This document shows positions 1-6,531 of a stretch of DNA of 6,531 nt, in pieces. This stretch comes from Maritimibacter sp. (GTDB lineage Bacteria > Pseudomonadota > Alphaproteobacteria > Rhodobacterales > Rhodobacteraceae). The translations under genes and the position numbers were made by a program. The number at the start of each line of letters is the position of its first letter. The stretch's first letter is position 1. The stretch is from positions 1 through 6,531 of the forward strand of contig JAGRMP010000366.1 in assembly GCA_020441225.1 (NCBI GenBank), written 5' to 3'. A model generated the notes under the pieces. It worked only from the letters and a program-made list of their open reading frames with translations, had not been told where the DNA came from and ran no database searches.

Positions 1-20
1 CCCACGTGGCGGGGTTTTTT
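1..20 (+). terminator. Partial intrinsic terminator of a convergent plus-strand gene (edge-truncated)
   Basis: The window opens with CC, a short CACGT loop candidate and GGCGGGG (8-14), directly followed by six T (15-20). This is the right arm and U-run of a plus-strand Rho-independent terminator. Only the CC at 1-2 of the left arm is visible; the rest (expected CCCCG) would lie just outside. If correct, a gene on the plus strand ends to the left and converges on trxA. The left arm is not seen, so this stays tentative. Confidence 0.42.
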
Positions 21-36
21 GTTTGTGCAGGACCGG

Positions 37-50
37 GGGGCCAATGCCCC
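37..50. repeat. Short GC inverted repeat between the two terminators
   Basis: GGGGC at 37-41 and GCCCC at 46-50 form a 5-bp stem around the loop CAAT. No T-run follows on either strand. It lies in the non-coding stretch between the trxA terminator and the left-edge terminator, and could be a back-up stem or chance in GC-rich DNA. Confidence 0.3.
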
Positions 51-67
51 GGGGCGGGCGCGCAAGG

Positions 68-98
68 AAAACGCCCGGAAGCGGGGCTCCCGGGCGTT
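68..98 (-). terminator. Intrinsic terminator downstream of trxA
   Basis: AACGCCCGG (70-78) is the exact reverse complement of CCGGGCGTT (90-98). In the minus-strand RNA the stem extends inward by a G-U wobble (89/79) and three further pairs (88-86 with 80-82), giving 13 pairs closed by a CCC loop. The wobble is a mismatch (A-C) when read on the plus strand, which favours minus-strand use. The 3' arm ends in UUUU, made of two stem U and two beyond, followed by CC, so the U-run is short. It sits about 44 bases past the trxA stop and probably ends the addBA-trxA unit. Confidence 0.75.
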
Positions 99-120
99 CG
101 CAATGGCGTTCGGTTTTCAG

Positions 121-135
121 GGGCGCCTGGCGCCC
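121..135 (-). other. GC stem-loop just after the trxA stop codon
   Basis: GGGCGCC (121-127) and GGCGCCC (129-135) are perfect inverted repeats, forming a 6-bp all-GC stem with a 3-base loop. It begins 6 bases after the trxA stop. No T-run follows it on the minus strand, so it is not a terminator by itself. It may protect the 3' end of the trxA message, or it may be incidental. Confidence 0.4.
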
Positions 136-141
136 GGAAGG

Positions 142-462
142 TCAGATCGCTTCCTGGATCCAGCTGTCGAGCGCGGCTTTCGGCGCGGCGCCGATCTTGT
201 GCGACACGACCTGTCCGTCCTTGAACATGAACAGCGTCGGAATACCGCGCACACCCATCATCGCGGGCGAGGCCGGGTTTTCGTCGACGTTGACCTTGGC
301 GATCTTGATCTTGCCTTCGTATTGCGCGGCGAGCTCCTCGAGGGCGGGGCCGATCATCTTGCAGGGACCGCACCATTCGGCCCAGAAGTCCACGACGACG
401 GGCACGTCGCTCTTGAGGACTTCGGCTTCGAAGGTATCGTCGGTCACGGTGGTGGTGGTCAT
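142..462 (-). CDS. trxA: Thioredoxin 1 (TrxA)
   Basis: A 106-residue cytoplasmic thioredoxin, close to the usual length of about 105-110. It reduces protein disulfides (for example in ribonucleotide reductase, PAPS reductase and methionine sulfoxide reductases) and is re-reduced by thioredoxin reductase with NADPH. The active site WCGPC is at residues 30-34, with catalytic Cys31 and Cys34. The buried Asp25 that assists catalysis (Asp26 in E. coli), the cis-proline Pro75 in GIPT, and the conserved Gly91 are all present. There is no signal peptide and no other cysteine, as expected for the cytoplasmic form. The start is supported by GGAG at 474-471, 8 bases upstream of the ATG. The first codons include four identical ACC (Thr2-5). 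The gene lies 35 bases after addA on the same strand, so read-through is possible, and a promoter-like element overlaps the addA stop. The add genes have no obvious functional link to it; the association looks syntenic. Confidence 0.98.
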   Translation of the reverse strand: MTTTTVTDDTFEAEVLKSDVPVVVDFWAEWCGPCKMIGPALEELAAQYEGKIKIAKVNVDENPASPAMMGVRGIPTLFMFKDGQVVSHKIGAAPKAALDSWIQEAI

Positions 463-470
463 TTTTTTGA

Positions 471-474
471 CTCC
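471..474 (-). promoter_or_regulatory. trxA ribosome-binding site
   Basis: GGAG on the minus strand, 8 bases before the trxA ATG. It lies between a T7 tract (478-484) and an A7 tract (462-468, including the A of the ATG). These tracts are complementary and could pair, putting the RBS in the loop. Confidence 0.75.
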
Positions 475-477
475 AAG

Positions 478-499
478 AAAAAAAGGTTGTCCAGAACCT
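478..499 (-). terminator. Weak terminator/attenuator-like hairpin at the end of addA
   Basis: On the minus strand AGGTT (499-495) and AACCT (488-484) are inverted repeats around a 6-base loop, and a run of seven T (484-478) starts at the last stem base. This has the shape of an intrinsic terminator, but the stem is only 5 bp with three A-U pairs, so termination would be partial at best. It overlaps the addA stop codon and the proposed trxA -10 box. It could lower read-through from addA into trxA, or be fortuitous. Confidence 0.3.
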
Positions 500-523
500 A
501 GGAATGCCCTTGCCCCGCGTCAA
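495..523 (-). promoter_or_regulatory. Putative sigma-70-type promoter for trxA
   Basis: On the minus strand TTGACG (523-518) matches the -35 consensus at five of six positions. After exactly 17 bases comes TAGGTT (500-495), which keeps the T, A and final T of the -10 consensus. Transcription would start near 488 (A), giving a 5' leader of about 26 bases before the trxA ATG. The -10 box contains the addA TAG stop codon. The -35 box and spacing are good, the -10 is mediocre, and no experimental start is known to me. Confidence 0.5.
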
Positions 524-3500
524 GTCGGCCAAAAGCGCGCAGGCCGAGCCCGGCGGGCAGGGCCATGAGCCGGGCTGCCCGTGTCCAGAGGATAGCCGTC
601 TCGATCCTGCGCCCCGGATAGATCTCGCGCAAGCCCCGTTCATAGGCCCCCATCTGCCGCAGGATGCCTTCGGGGATGTCCTGCGGTCGGTCGGGCACGA
701 TCCGGTTGGTCTTGAAATCCACCGCCAGCACCTGCTCGGGCCCCACGATCAGCCGGTCGATGATGCCATGGATGCGCGGGCCGTCCGCCAGCCCGGACGG
801 CGCTGAAAACTCGACCTCCGCCAGGGTCTCCGGCGCGAAGAGATGCGACAGCTCCGGCGCACCCAGCACCTTGCGGGCCTCGTCCAGAAGCGTCTCCGTT
901 TCGGCGGCACTGGCGGCGTCTTCGCCGAAGGCCAGAAGCGCCTCGGCGGTCTCGGGCCAATCGTCCTGCCTGTAGCCCGGCAGAAACTCCAGGAGCCGGT
1001 GGATCTGGCGCCCGCGTTTCAGCGCCGCTTCGCTGTCGTCCGGGTTCTCGTCCAGGGCCAGCAGCGCCCCGTCGCCTAGCACGATCTTGGCGCCGCCCAG
1101 GTCCGAGGGCGAGAGCAGGCGCGCCGGTTTCTCCGGGGTCGGCACGGGCTGGGCTGCCCAGGCGGGGAGCGGTGCGCTGGCGGCCTCCGTGTCCGGGGCA
1201 TGGCTTTTCGGCACCGCCCCGTTCCAATCGCCGGTCTCGACGCGCCGGCCGGTCTCGCCGCCGAAATCCTGCGTGACCGCCCCCGCCGCCTCCATGCCCG
1301 CCTCGGCGATCCGGTACCAGGTCACGCCGTCGCCTTCCTTGCCGACATCGCCCGCGGCGGCGATGATCAGCCAGCTCTCGGCCCGGGTCATTGCCACGTA
1401 GAACAGGCGCATCTGTTCTTCCTGCTCGCGCGCCGCCTTCGCCTCGGCAGCGGCGCGCAGCACCGGCGGCGCCTCGTCCTTCGCGATCCTCCAAGCGGTG
1501 CCGCTGCCTGTCTCCACCAACTTGTCGCGATCGCTGGGCCTGCGCAGGCCGGTGTCGGGCAGGAACACCACCGGCGCTTCCAGCCCCTTGGCTCCGTGCA
1601 CGGTCATCACCCGCACCCGGTCATCCGCCGCGTCCATCTGCCGCTTGATCTCGACCTCTTCCGCCGCGAGCCAGGTGAGAAAGCCGGTCAGGCTCGGCAC
1701 CTCGATCCGCTCATAGGCCAGCGCCTGGGCGAGCAGCGCATCGATCCCGTCTTCGGCCTCGGCGCCGAGCCGCGCGATCAGGCGGCGGCGTCCGTCGTGA
1801 CGGGTCAGGATGCGGTCAATGAGCTCATAGGGCCTGAGGTAATCGGCCTCGTCGCGCAGATCGGTGAGGATCGCCACGGTCGCTGCGTGATCCTTCGCCT
1901 CGCGCAGCGCGGTCCACAGGTAGGCCTTGCCACGCGGCTGGGCGAGGCGGAACAGCGCGTCCTCGCTGAGCCCGAACAGCGGCGAGCGCAGCGCGGCGGC
2001 GAGCGACAGATCGTCCTCGGGGGTGGCGAGAAAGGCGAGCGCCGCCGTCAGGTCCTTGACCGCGAGCTCGCCGCCGATCCGCAGCCGGTCGGCCCCCGCC
2101 ACGGCCACACCACGGGCCTTGCAGGCGCGGATGATGTGGTGAAACAGCGCCGAGCGCCGGCGCACCAGCACCATGATGTCGCCGGGCGTGATCGGTCGAA
2201 ACGGCCCGTCCTTCGTCGGCAGCGTGCCGGTGTCGATCATCTCGGCGATGCTGTCCGCGATCTTTTCGGCAAGCTTCACCGGCGCGTCGGTGGGCGAGGG
2301 CAGATCGACCGGATCGGTCCAGTGCCCGGGCTCGGTGTCGTCGTCCTTCTCCACCACCGGCCAGAGGTCTACCCGGCCGGGCCGGTCGATGTCGAACGCC
2401 AGGTGTTTCACCTCGCGGCCGACGCCCGCCCCGAGCACACCCGCCAGCGCGTGGTCGACAAAGTCGAGCACCGCGGCCGACGAGCGGAAGGAATATTCCA
2501 GCTCCAGATCGCGCAGCGCGACCCCGACCTGCCCGAACGCGCCTTCGAACTGTCCCTGCATCCGGGAAAAGCCGGTCGGGTCCGCGCCCTGGAAGGAATA
2601 GATCGACTGTTTCATGTCGCCGACCACGAACAGCGTGCGCCCTCGTTCGGACCGGGCGCTTTCGCCCGTGGTGAACTCGCGCGCGAGGCTTTCGATCACG
2701 CGCCACTGGTCGGGCGACGTATCCTGAGCCTCGTCGACCAGGATATGGTCGATGCCGCCGTCGAGCCGGTAGAGCACCCAGGTCGCCAGTGTCGGATCGT
2801 TGAGCAGCGCGCCGGCACGCAGGATCAGATCGTCGAAATCGAGCCAGCCGCGCGCCTGCTTGCGCGCCTCGTAGGCGGCAACGTAGGGCCGGGCGAAGCG
2901 GTGCAGCGCGCGGGTCTTGCGGGCGGCGTCGAGGGCCAGCTCGGCTTCGCGGGCGCGTGCGACCCTTTCCATGAAGTCGTGGAACGGGTCTAGCGTGGCT
3001 CCCAAAGCCTCCGCCGCCTTCTTGGTCGGAACCGACTTTGTCTTCGCTTCCGCCTTCGGCACGCCATTTCCCTTGTAGAGAAAGGCCTCATAAAGCTCTG
3101 TTAGGTCGTCCTTGTCTGGTGCGTCGAATTTCAGTTTGGCGAGGGTATCCGCGAGGGTTTGCATGGTCGGGCTCTGCCGGGCGAGGATCGGGCCAACCTG
3201 CTGGATCAAAGCCCGTTCCGCCCCGGCGAAAGCGATCCCGGGTACGTCGTCGTCGCCGAACCCCGGCGCGAGGTCGAACCAGCCCCAGATCGTCTCGTCA
3301 GGCACCTCGGCCTCGAACCCGCCGCGCCGCCGCACGATCTCGCCGGTGAGCGCGGTGAAATCGCTGTCGTTGTAGAAACGCGCCACCGCGTCCAGCGCGG
3401 CCCGGTCCGGCCCCAGCGCCATCTCGTCCAGCACTTCCGCCTGCAACAGCTTGGCGGACCGGTCGTCCATCTCCTGAAACTGCGGGCTCACCCCCGCTTC

Positions 3501-3899
3501 CAGCGGGAACCGGCGCAGGATCGCGGCGCAGAACGAGTGGATGGTCTGGATCTTGAGCCCGCCCGGCGTCTCGATCGCCGCGGCAAACAGCCGCCGCGCC
3601 TGCGCCAGATCGCCGGTCTCCTCGACTCCGAGCTTCTCCAGCTCGGCGCGCAGCGCGGCCGCGGGCTTCATCGCCCATTCGCCGAGCGTGCCGAACAGCC
3701 GGTTCTGCATCTCGCTCGCCGCCGCCTTGGTGTAGGTGAGGCACAGGATGTTCTGCGGCGAAACCCCGGTGAGCAGCAACCGCGCCACCCGGTTGGTCAG
3801 CACCCGGGTCTTGCCCGAACCCGCGTTGGCCGAAAGCCAGGTGTTGGCGGTCGGATCGGCGGCCTCGATCTGGCGCTGGGTGGCGGCGTCGTGTTTCAT
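498..3899 (-). CDS. addA: Double-strand break repair helicase-nuclease subunit AddA
   Basis: AddA, 1133 residues, is the motor and one nuclease of AddAB, which unwinds and trims broken DNA ends to produce the 3' strand for RecA. Superfamily 1 (UvrD/RecB-like) motifs appear in order: Q-motif region TQRQ 7-10; Walker A ANAGSGKT 24-31; motif Ia [11 protein letters not shown] 54-64; Ib IQTIHSFC 117-124; Walker B VDEAQDTS 388-395; motif [20 protein letters not shown] 425-441; motif IV SFRSS 470-474; motif [12 protein letters not shown] 764-774; motif [12 protein letters not shown] 832-841. A Pro/Ala-rich linker (about 890-930) leads to a RecB-type PD-(D/E)XK nuclease with His967, Asp1048 (GIIDRL), Asp1061 and Lys1063 (VDFKTN), and Gln1082/Tyr1086. 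All key residues are intact. I chose the ATG at 3899 over an in-frame upstream start at 3941 because it gives the normal family N-terminus, follows GAGGAGGT by 6 bases, and overlaps the addB stop as ATGA. Coupled translation with addB is likely. Confidence 0.97.
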   Translation of the reverse strand: MKHDAATQRQIEAADPTANTWLSANAGSGKTRVLTNRVARLLLTGVSPQNILCLTYTKAAASEMQNRLFGTLGEWAMKPAAALRAELEKLGVEETGDLAQARRLFAAAIETPGGLKIQTIHSFCAAILRRFPLEAGVSPQFQEMDDRSAKLLQAEVLDEMALGPDRAALDAVARFYNDSDFTALTGEIVRRRGGFEAEVPDETIWGWFDLAPGFGDDDVPGIAFAGAERALIQQVGPILARQSPTMQTLADTLAKLKFDAPDKDDLTELYEAFLYKGNGVPKAEAKTKSVPTKKAAEALGATLDPFHDFMERVARAREAELALDAARKTRALHRFARPYVAAYEARKQARGWLDFDDLILRAGALLNDPTLATWVLYRLDGGIDHILVDEAQDTSPDQWRVIESLAREFTTGESARSERGRTLFVVGDMKQSIYSFQGADPTGFSRMQGQFEGAFGQVGVALRDLELEYSFRSSAAVLDFVDHALAGVLGAGVGREVKHLAFDIDRPGRVDLWPVVEKDDDTEPGHWTDPVDLPSPTDAPVKLAEKIADSIAEMIDTGTLPTKDGPFRPITPGDIMVLVRRRSALFHHIIRACKARGVAVAGADRLRIGGELAVKDLTAALAFLATPEDDLSLAAALRSPLFGLSEDALFRLAQPRGKAYLWTALREAKDHAATVAILTDLRDEADYLRPYELIDRILTRHDGRRRLIARLGAEAEDGIDALLAQALAYERIEVPSLTGFLTWLAAEEVEIKRQMDAADDRVRVMTVHGAKGLEAPVVFLPDTGLRRPSDRDKLVETGSGTAWRIAKDEAPPVLRAAAEAKAAREQEEQMRLFYVAMTRAESWLIIAAAGDVGKEGDGVTWYRIAEAGMEAAGAVTQDFGGETGRRVETGDWNGAVPKSHAPDTEAASAPLPAWAAQPVPTPEKPARLLSPSDLGGAKIVLGDGALLALDENPDDSEAALKRGRQIHRLLEFLPGYRQDDWPETAEALLAFGEDAASAAETETLLDEARKVLGAPELSHLFAPETLAEVEFSAPSGLADGPRIHGIIDRLIVGPEQVLAVDFKTNRIVPDRPQDIPEGILRQMGAYERGLREIYPGRRIETAILWTRAARLMALPAGLGLRAFGRLDAGQGHS

Positions 3900-6531
3900 C
3901 CGCCCACCTCCTCGGGGGTCGCCGCGGTGTCGAGCTCCCATTCGCCGAAGCGCGACAGGTGATCGTAATCCCCGGCAAAGCTCGTCTTCTCCGGCATCCG
4001 CTGCGCGGTATAGCCCTGCGCCCGGTCGCGGTAGGCCGCGATCAGCTTTTCCAGATCCGCCTCGGTGGTTGCGACGATCTCCGGCCCGATGGCGGTGCGC
4101 TCGAACTTCGTGTTCGCGCCGAGCCCGATATAGGCCACCTCGGCGACAGGGGCGCGGCCCACCGCCTCAAAGGCACCGGCCTCGGCCATCATCGCCTCGA
4201 GAGTGAGCTGCTTGTCGAACAGCTCCTGCTGCTTCTTCGACGGAATCGCGCCGGTCTTGTAGTCGTAGATATAGAGCCTGCCCGCGGTATCGCGGTCGAT
4301 CCGGTCGGCGCTGGCGGTGAGGGTAAAATCGACCCTATCCAGGCGCATTTCGCCCTTTGCCTCGGTCGCCGCGGGTAGCGCGCGCAGCTTCCGCTCGGCC
4401 TCGCCCTCAAGGAAGCTGTCCGCCACCCGCCCGAGCTTGGCGAGCCACAGCACCCGCGCCGCAGGCCAAGGCGCGCGCGCGTCCAGCACCTCTGCCGCCA
4501 GCGTCATCAGCCGCTCGCGGGCATTGCGCGGGTCTTCCTCCCCCGGGGCCTCGTCGATGAACCGCTCCATCACCGCGTGCAGGATCGTGCCCCTTAGCGG
4601 CGCGTCCGGCGAGGGGTTCAGCGGGCGCAGCGGCACGAGGCCCAGCACCTTCTCGGCGTAGATCGCGTAAGGATCGCGCACAAGTTTCGAGATCCGGGTG
4701 ACCGAGAGCTTTTTCGGCCGCGCTTCGACCGGCGGGCGCGGCGAGGGGCGCGGGGCGCGTGCGACCGCGTCGGCCGCATCGAGCATCTCCGCCAACGCGA
4801 GCCAGTCCCGCCCGCGTCTGCGCATGTCCTCCAGCGCCGCCGCGCCGTCCTTCGACATGCCCTGCATCAGGTTCGTCAGCCGGTTCAGCCAGCGCGAGGG
4901 CACGGTCTCGCTTTCGTCGTTCCGCACCGCCCGGGTCAGCACCACCTCGCGCGCCGCGATCGCCTGCTGAAAGTCGTGCGCCGAGAGGCCGATCCGCCGT
5001 TCGGGCAGCAATAGACCCGCATCGTGGCGCATCTGCCGGTTCATCCAGGGGTCGGGTACCGGCAGTTCCGGCCAGGTCCCATCGTTGAGCCCGGCCAGGA
5101 TCACCTTGTCCACGCCCTGGGCCCGCGCTTCGAGCGTGCCCCAGATCTGCACCAGGGGGTGCGGCGCTACCGGGTCGCGCACTTCGCCCCGTTGCAGGAC
5201 GGCGGCGAAGAGATCGCGGTAATCGGATTGGGTGAAGCTCCCGCCATGCGGCGCCTCGCGGGAGAGTTCGTCCACGATCCGCCGCGCCTCGCGACCCGCC
5301 GGTTTCTCCCACAACCCGCCGCTGCCCGTGCCCACCGGTCCAGCCGCGCAGAGCTCGGCGAGCGCGACGGTCTGGGCGACGTGGTCGACGAGCGGCCGCG
5401 TGCCGCCCTCGGCCACCCGGTCCAGCAACGGCCCGAGCCAGGCCACCCAGGCGCGCCGGTCCTCCTTGTCACCGGCCCAGGCGGTTAGCGTGGCGGCGCT
5501 GGGGTAAGGCATGTCGTCGCGCAGCGCCTCCAGTTCCAGATCGCGGGTGTGGCGCAGATGCTCGCCGCGCGCCTCCGAACCGGTGTTGGTCAGCGGATGC
5601 TTGAGCAGCGCGAGCAGCTCCGGCGCGCTCACCCGAGCGCCGATCAATTCGGCCACCTGGCGCAAAAGCCGCCCCGGCGGGGTCAGCGGCAGCGGCCGCC
5701 CGGCACTGTCGTCAGGCTCGATCCGCCACCGGTCGAGCGCGGCGGTGACCTGCCGGGTCAGCGTCCGGTCCGGGGTGATCAGGGCCGCGCGCTGTCCTTT
5801 ATCGACCGCCTCACGCAGCAGGAGCGCAATCGCACCCGCCTCGGCGCGCGGGCTCGGCGCTTCGATCAGCGTCATCGCGCGCGCGGCCTCGTCCACGCCC
5901 TTGAATTCCGGTCCCTCCTCCTGCCAGCGGTCGGTGACCGGCGCGGGCCTGAGCGCAAGCGAGACCAGTGCGTTGCGCTTCGGGTTCGCCGGGGCCTGTG
6001 TCGTCCAGGCGGTCACATCGCCGGGCCCCAGGCCCAGCGCTTTCATCAGCCGGGCGAAACGGTACTGCGGGTGGTCTTCGGCGGGCATCCGGCCGTCCTG
6101 CAAAAGTTCGTCCCAGACCGCGTCCGGCTGGGCGTCGTCGTAGCCGGGCAGGATCACGGCGCCCTGTGGCAGCCGCGCAATGCTCTGCATCAAGAGCTGG
6201 GTGGCGCCGCGCGACCCGGTCGAGCCGACCATCAGCACCGGGCTGTCGGGTGGCGCGGTCCGCCAACGCCGCACCAGCCGTTCGATCACCCGGCGTTGCC
6301 GCGCCTCGACATCCGGCGGCTCGCCGCTGTCTTCGCCGAAGAACCGTTCGACCACGTCGAAAAAGGTCAAGCTGCGGTGCCAGTGTTTCGAAAGATCGCC
6401 GACATCGAGGCCCCGGATCGCCTCCGGATCCACTCCTTCGCCCTGCATCTCGTCGACCAGGGTCGCGAGGCTGTCGGCGAGGCTGTAGATCGCGGCGCGC
6501 GGGGCAAGATCGGGCTGCACGTCGAGCAGTT
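3896..6531 (-). CDS. addB: Double-strand break repair protein AddB, alphaproteobacterial type (N-terminus cut by window edge)
   Basis: Second subunit of the AddAB end-resection complex. The reading frame is open to the window edge; 874 residues are counted here from a GTG at 6520, which I take as an internal valine because homologous-looking sequence continues upstream. Alphaproteobacterial AddB is usually near 1000 residues, so roughly 100 N-terminal residues are probably missing. The first part is a degenerate helicase-like core: GSTGS at 99-103, then DKVILAGLNDGTWPELP at about 471-487 and TRAVRNDESETVPSRWLNRL after it. These resemble SF1 helicase segments, but no canonical Walker A is seen in the visible part. 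The C-terminal RecB-like nuclease starts near SVTRISKLVRDPY (606-618) and has His648, Asp739 (SADRID), Asp753 and Lys755 (YDYKTG) and Gln771, so it looks catalytically intact. Only one cysteine (391) is visible, so the four-cysteine iron-sulfur cluster of Bacillus AddB is absent. The TGA stop overlaps the addA start. Confidence 0.96.
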   Translation of the reverse strand, partial: LLDVQPDLAPRAAIYSLADSLATLVDEMQGEGVDPEAIRGLDVGDLSKHWHRSLTFFDVVERFFGEDSGEPPDVEARQRRVIERLVRRWRTAPPDSPVLMVGSTGSRGATQLLMQSIARLPQGAVILPGYDDAQPDAVWDELLQDGRMPAEDHPQYRFARLMKALGLGPGDVTAWTTQAPANPKRNALVSLALRPAPVTDRWQEEGPEFKGVDEAARAMTLIEAPSPRAEAGAIALLLREAVDKGQRAALITPDRTLTRQVTAALDRWRIEPDDSAGRPLPLTPPGRLLRQVAELIGARVSAPELLALLKHPLTNTGSEARGEHLRHTRDLELEALRDDMPYPSAATLTAWAGDKEDRRAWVAWLGPLLDRVAEGGTRPLVDHVAQTVALAELCAAGPVGTGSGGLWEKPAGREARRIVDELSREAPHGGSFTQSDYRDLFAAVLQRGEVRDPVAPHPLVQIWGTLEARAQGVDKVILAGLNDGTWPELPVPDPWMNRQMRHDAGLLLPERRIGLSAHDFQQAIAAREVVLTRAVRNDESETVPSRWLNRLTNLMQGMSKDGAAALEDMRRRGRDWLALAEMLDAADAVARAPRPSPRPPVEARPKKLSVTRISKLVRDPYAIYAEKVLGLVPLRPLNPSPDAPLRGTILHAVMERFIDEAPGEEDPRNARERLMTLAAEVLDARAPWPAARVLWLAKLGRVADSFLEGEAERKLRALPAATEAKGEMRLDRVDFTLTASADRIDRDTAGRLYIYDYKTGAIPSKKQQELFDKQLTLEAMMAEAGAFEAVGRAPVAEVAYIGLGANTKFERTAIGPEIVATTEADLEKLIAAYRDRAQGYTAQRMPEKTSFAGDYDHLSRFGEWELDTAATPEEVGG
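3906..3913 (-). promoter_or_regulatory. addA Shine-Dalgarno, within the addB 3' end
   Basis: GAGGAGGT on the minus strand is a perfect anti-Shine-Dalgarno match, 6 bases before the ATG at 3899. It decides the addA start against the in-frame upstream ATG at 3941. It lies inside the last codons of addB, consistent with translational coupling. Confidence 0.8.

Noticed and set aside
448..459. (GGT)4 trinucleotide repeat, read as (ACC)4 on the coding strand
   Set aside because: It simply encodes Thr2-Thr5 of TrxA. Four units is too short to suggest phase variation, and a unit change would keep the frame.
19..568. Plus-strand open frames covering the left non-coding region and trxA
   Set aside because: They read through the trxA terminator and antisense to a clear thioredoxin gene, with no recognisable protein features.
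1200..2993. A 597-residue open frame on the plus strand, antisense to addA
   Set aside because: It lies wholly opposite a gene with all AddA motifs intact. Long antisense frames are expected in GC-rich coding DNA because stop codons are rare there. Its translation is rich in His, Arg, Pro and Gln with no recognisable domain, and no convincing RBS is seen.
3900..3941. Earlier in-frame ATG for addA at 3941, adding 14 residues
   Set aside because: The extension (Gly/Arg-rich) is unlike AddA N-termini, whereas the ATG at 3899 has a perfect Shine-Dalgarno and the ATGA overlap with addB.
3159..3962. A 267-residue plus-strand open frame opposite the addA/addB junction
   Set aside because: Same compositional shadow: Arg/Pro-rich, no motif, and it runs across two well-supported genes on the other strand.
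6518..6520. GTG at 6520 as the addB start
   Set aside because: The frame stays open to the window edge with family-like residues (LLD before VQPDLAPR), and the resulting protein would be shorter than usual AddB, so the codon is most likely internal.

Overview
This window is a GC-rich (roughly two-thirds G+C by eye) stretch of bacterial chromosome that reads almost entirely on the minus strand. It carries the end of addB, all of addA and all of trxA, in that transcription order. The AddB is of the alphaproteobacterial type, and the addB-addA-trxA order is typical of Rhodobacterales, so I infer a Rhodobacteraceae-like alphaproteobacterium. No genus can be named from the sequence alone.

Layout from the transcribed (minus) strand: addB enters from the right edge with its N-terminus missing and ends at 3896. 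addA (3899-498) starts inside the addB stop codon through an ATGA overlap, behind a perfect Shine-Dalgarno. A gap of only 35 bases follows. It is AT-rich and holds the trxA ribosome-binding site, a T7 tract and an A7 tract; a promoter-like TTGACG-N17-TAGGTT straddles the addA stop codon. trxA (462-142) follows, then a 141-base non-coding tail with a GC stem-loop just after the stop and a good intrinsic terminator at 68-98. The first 20 bases look like the downstream half of a plus-strand terminator whose gene lies outside the window to the left.

Function: AddA and AddB together form the AddAB helicase-nuclease, which resects double-strand DNA ends to load RecA for homologous recombination (the counterpart of RecBCD). 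AddA has all the UvrD/SF1 helicase motifs and an intact C-terminal nuclease site. The visible part of AddB has a degenerate helicase-like core and an intact second nuclease site. TrxA is the housekeeping disulfide reductase. It may share the add transcript by read-through, but the sequence suggests it also has its own promoter.

No mobile element, CRISPR array, tRNA, rRNA or unfamiliar gene is seen. The protein-coding content is ordinary. The most interesting structure is the compact junction at about 460-525, where promoter, stop codon, inverted repeat, T-run and RBS overlap.
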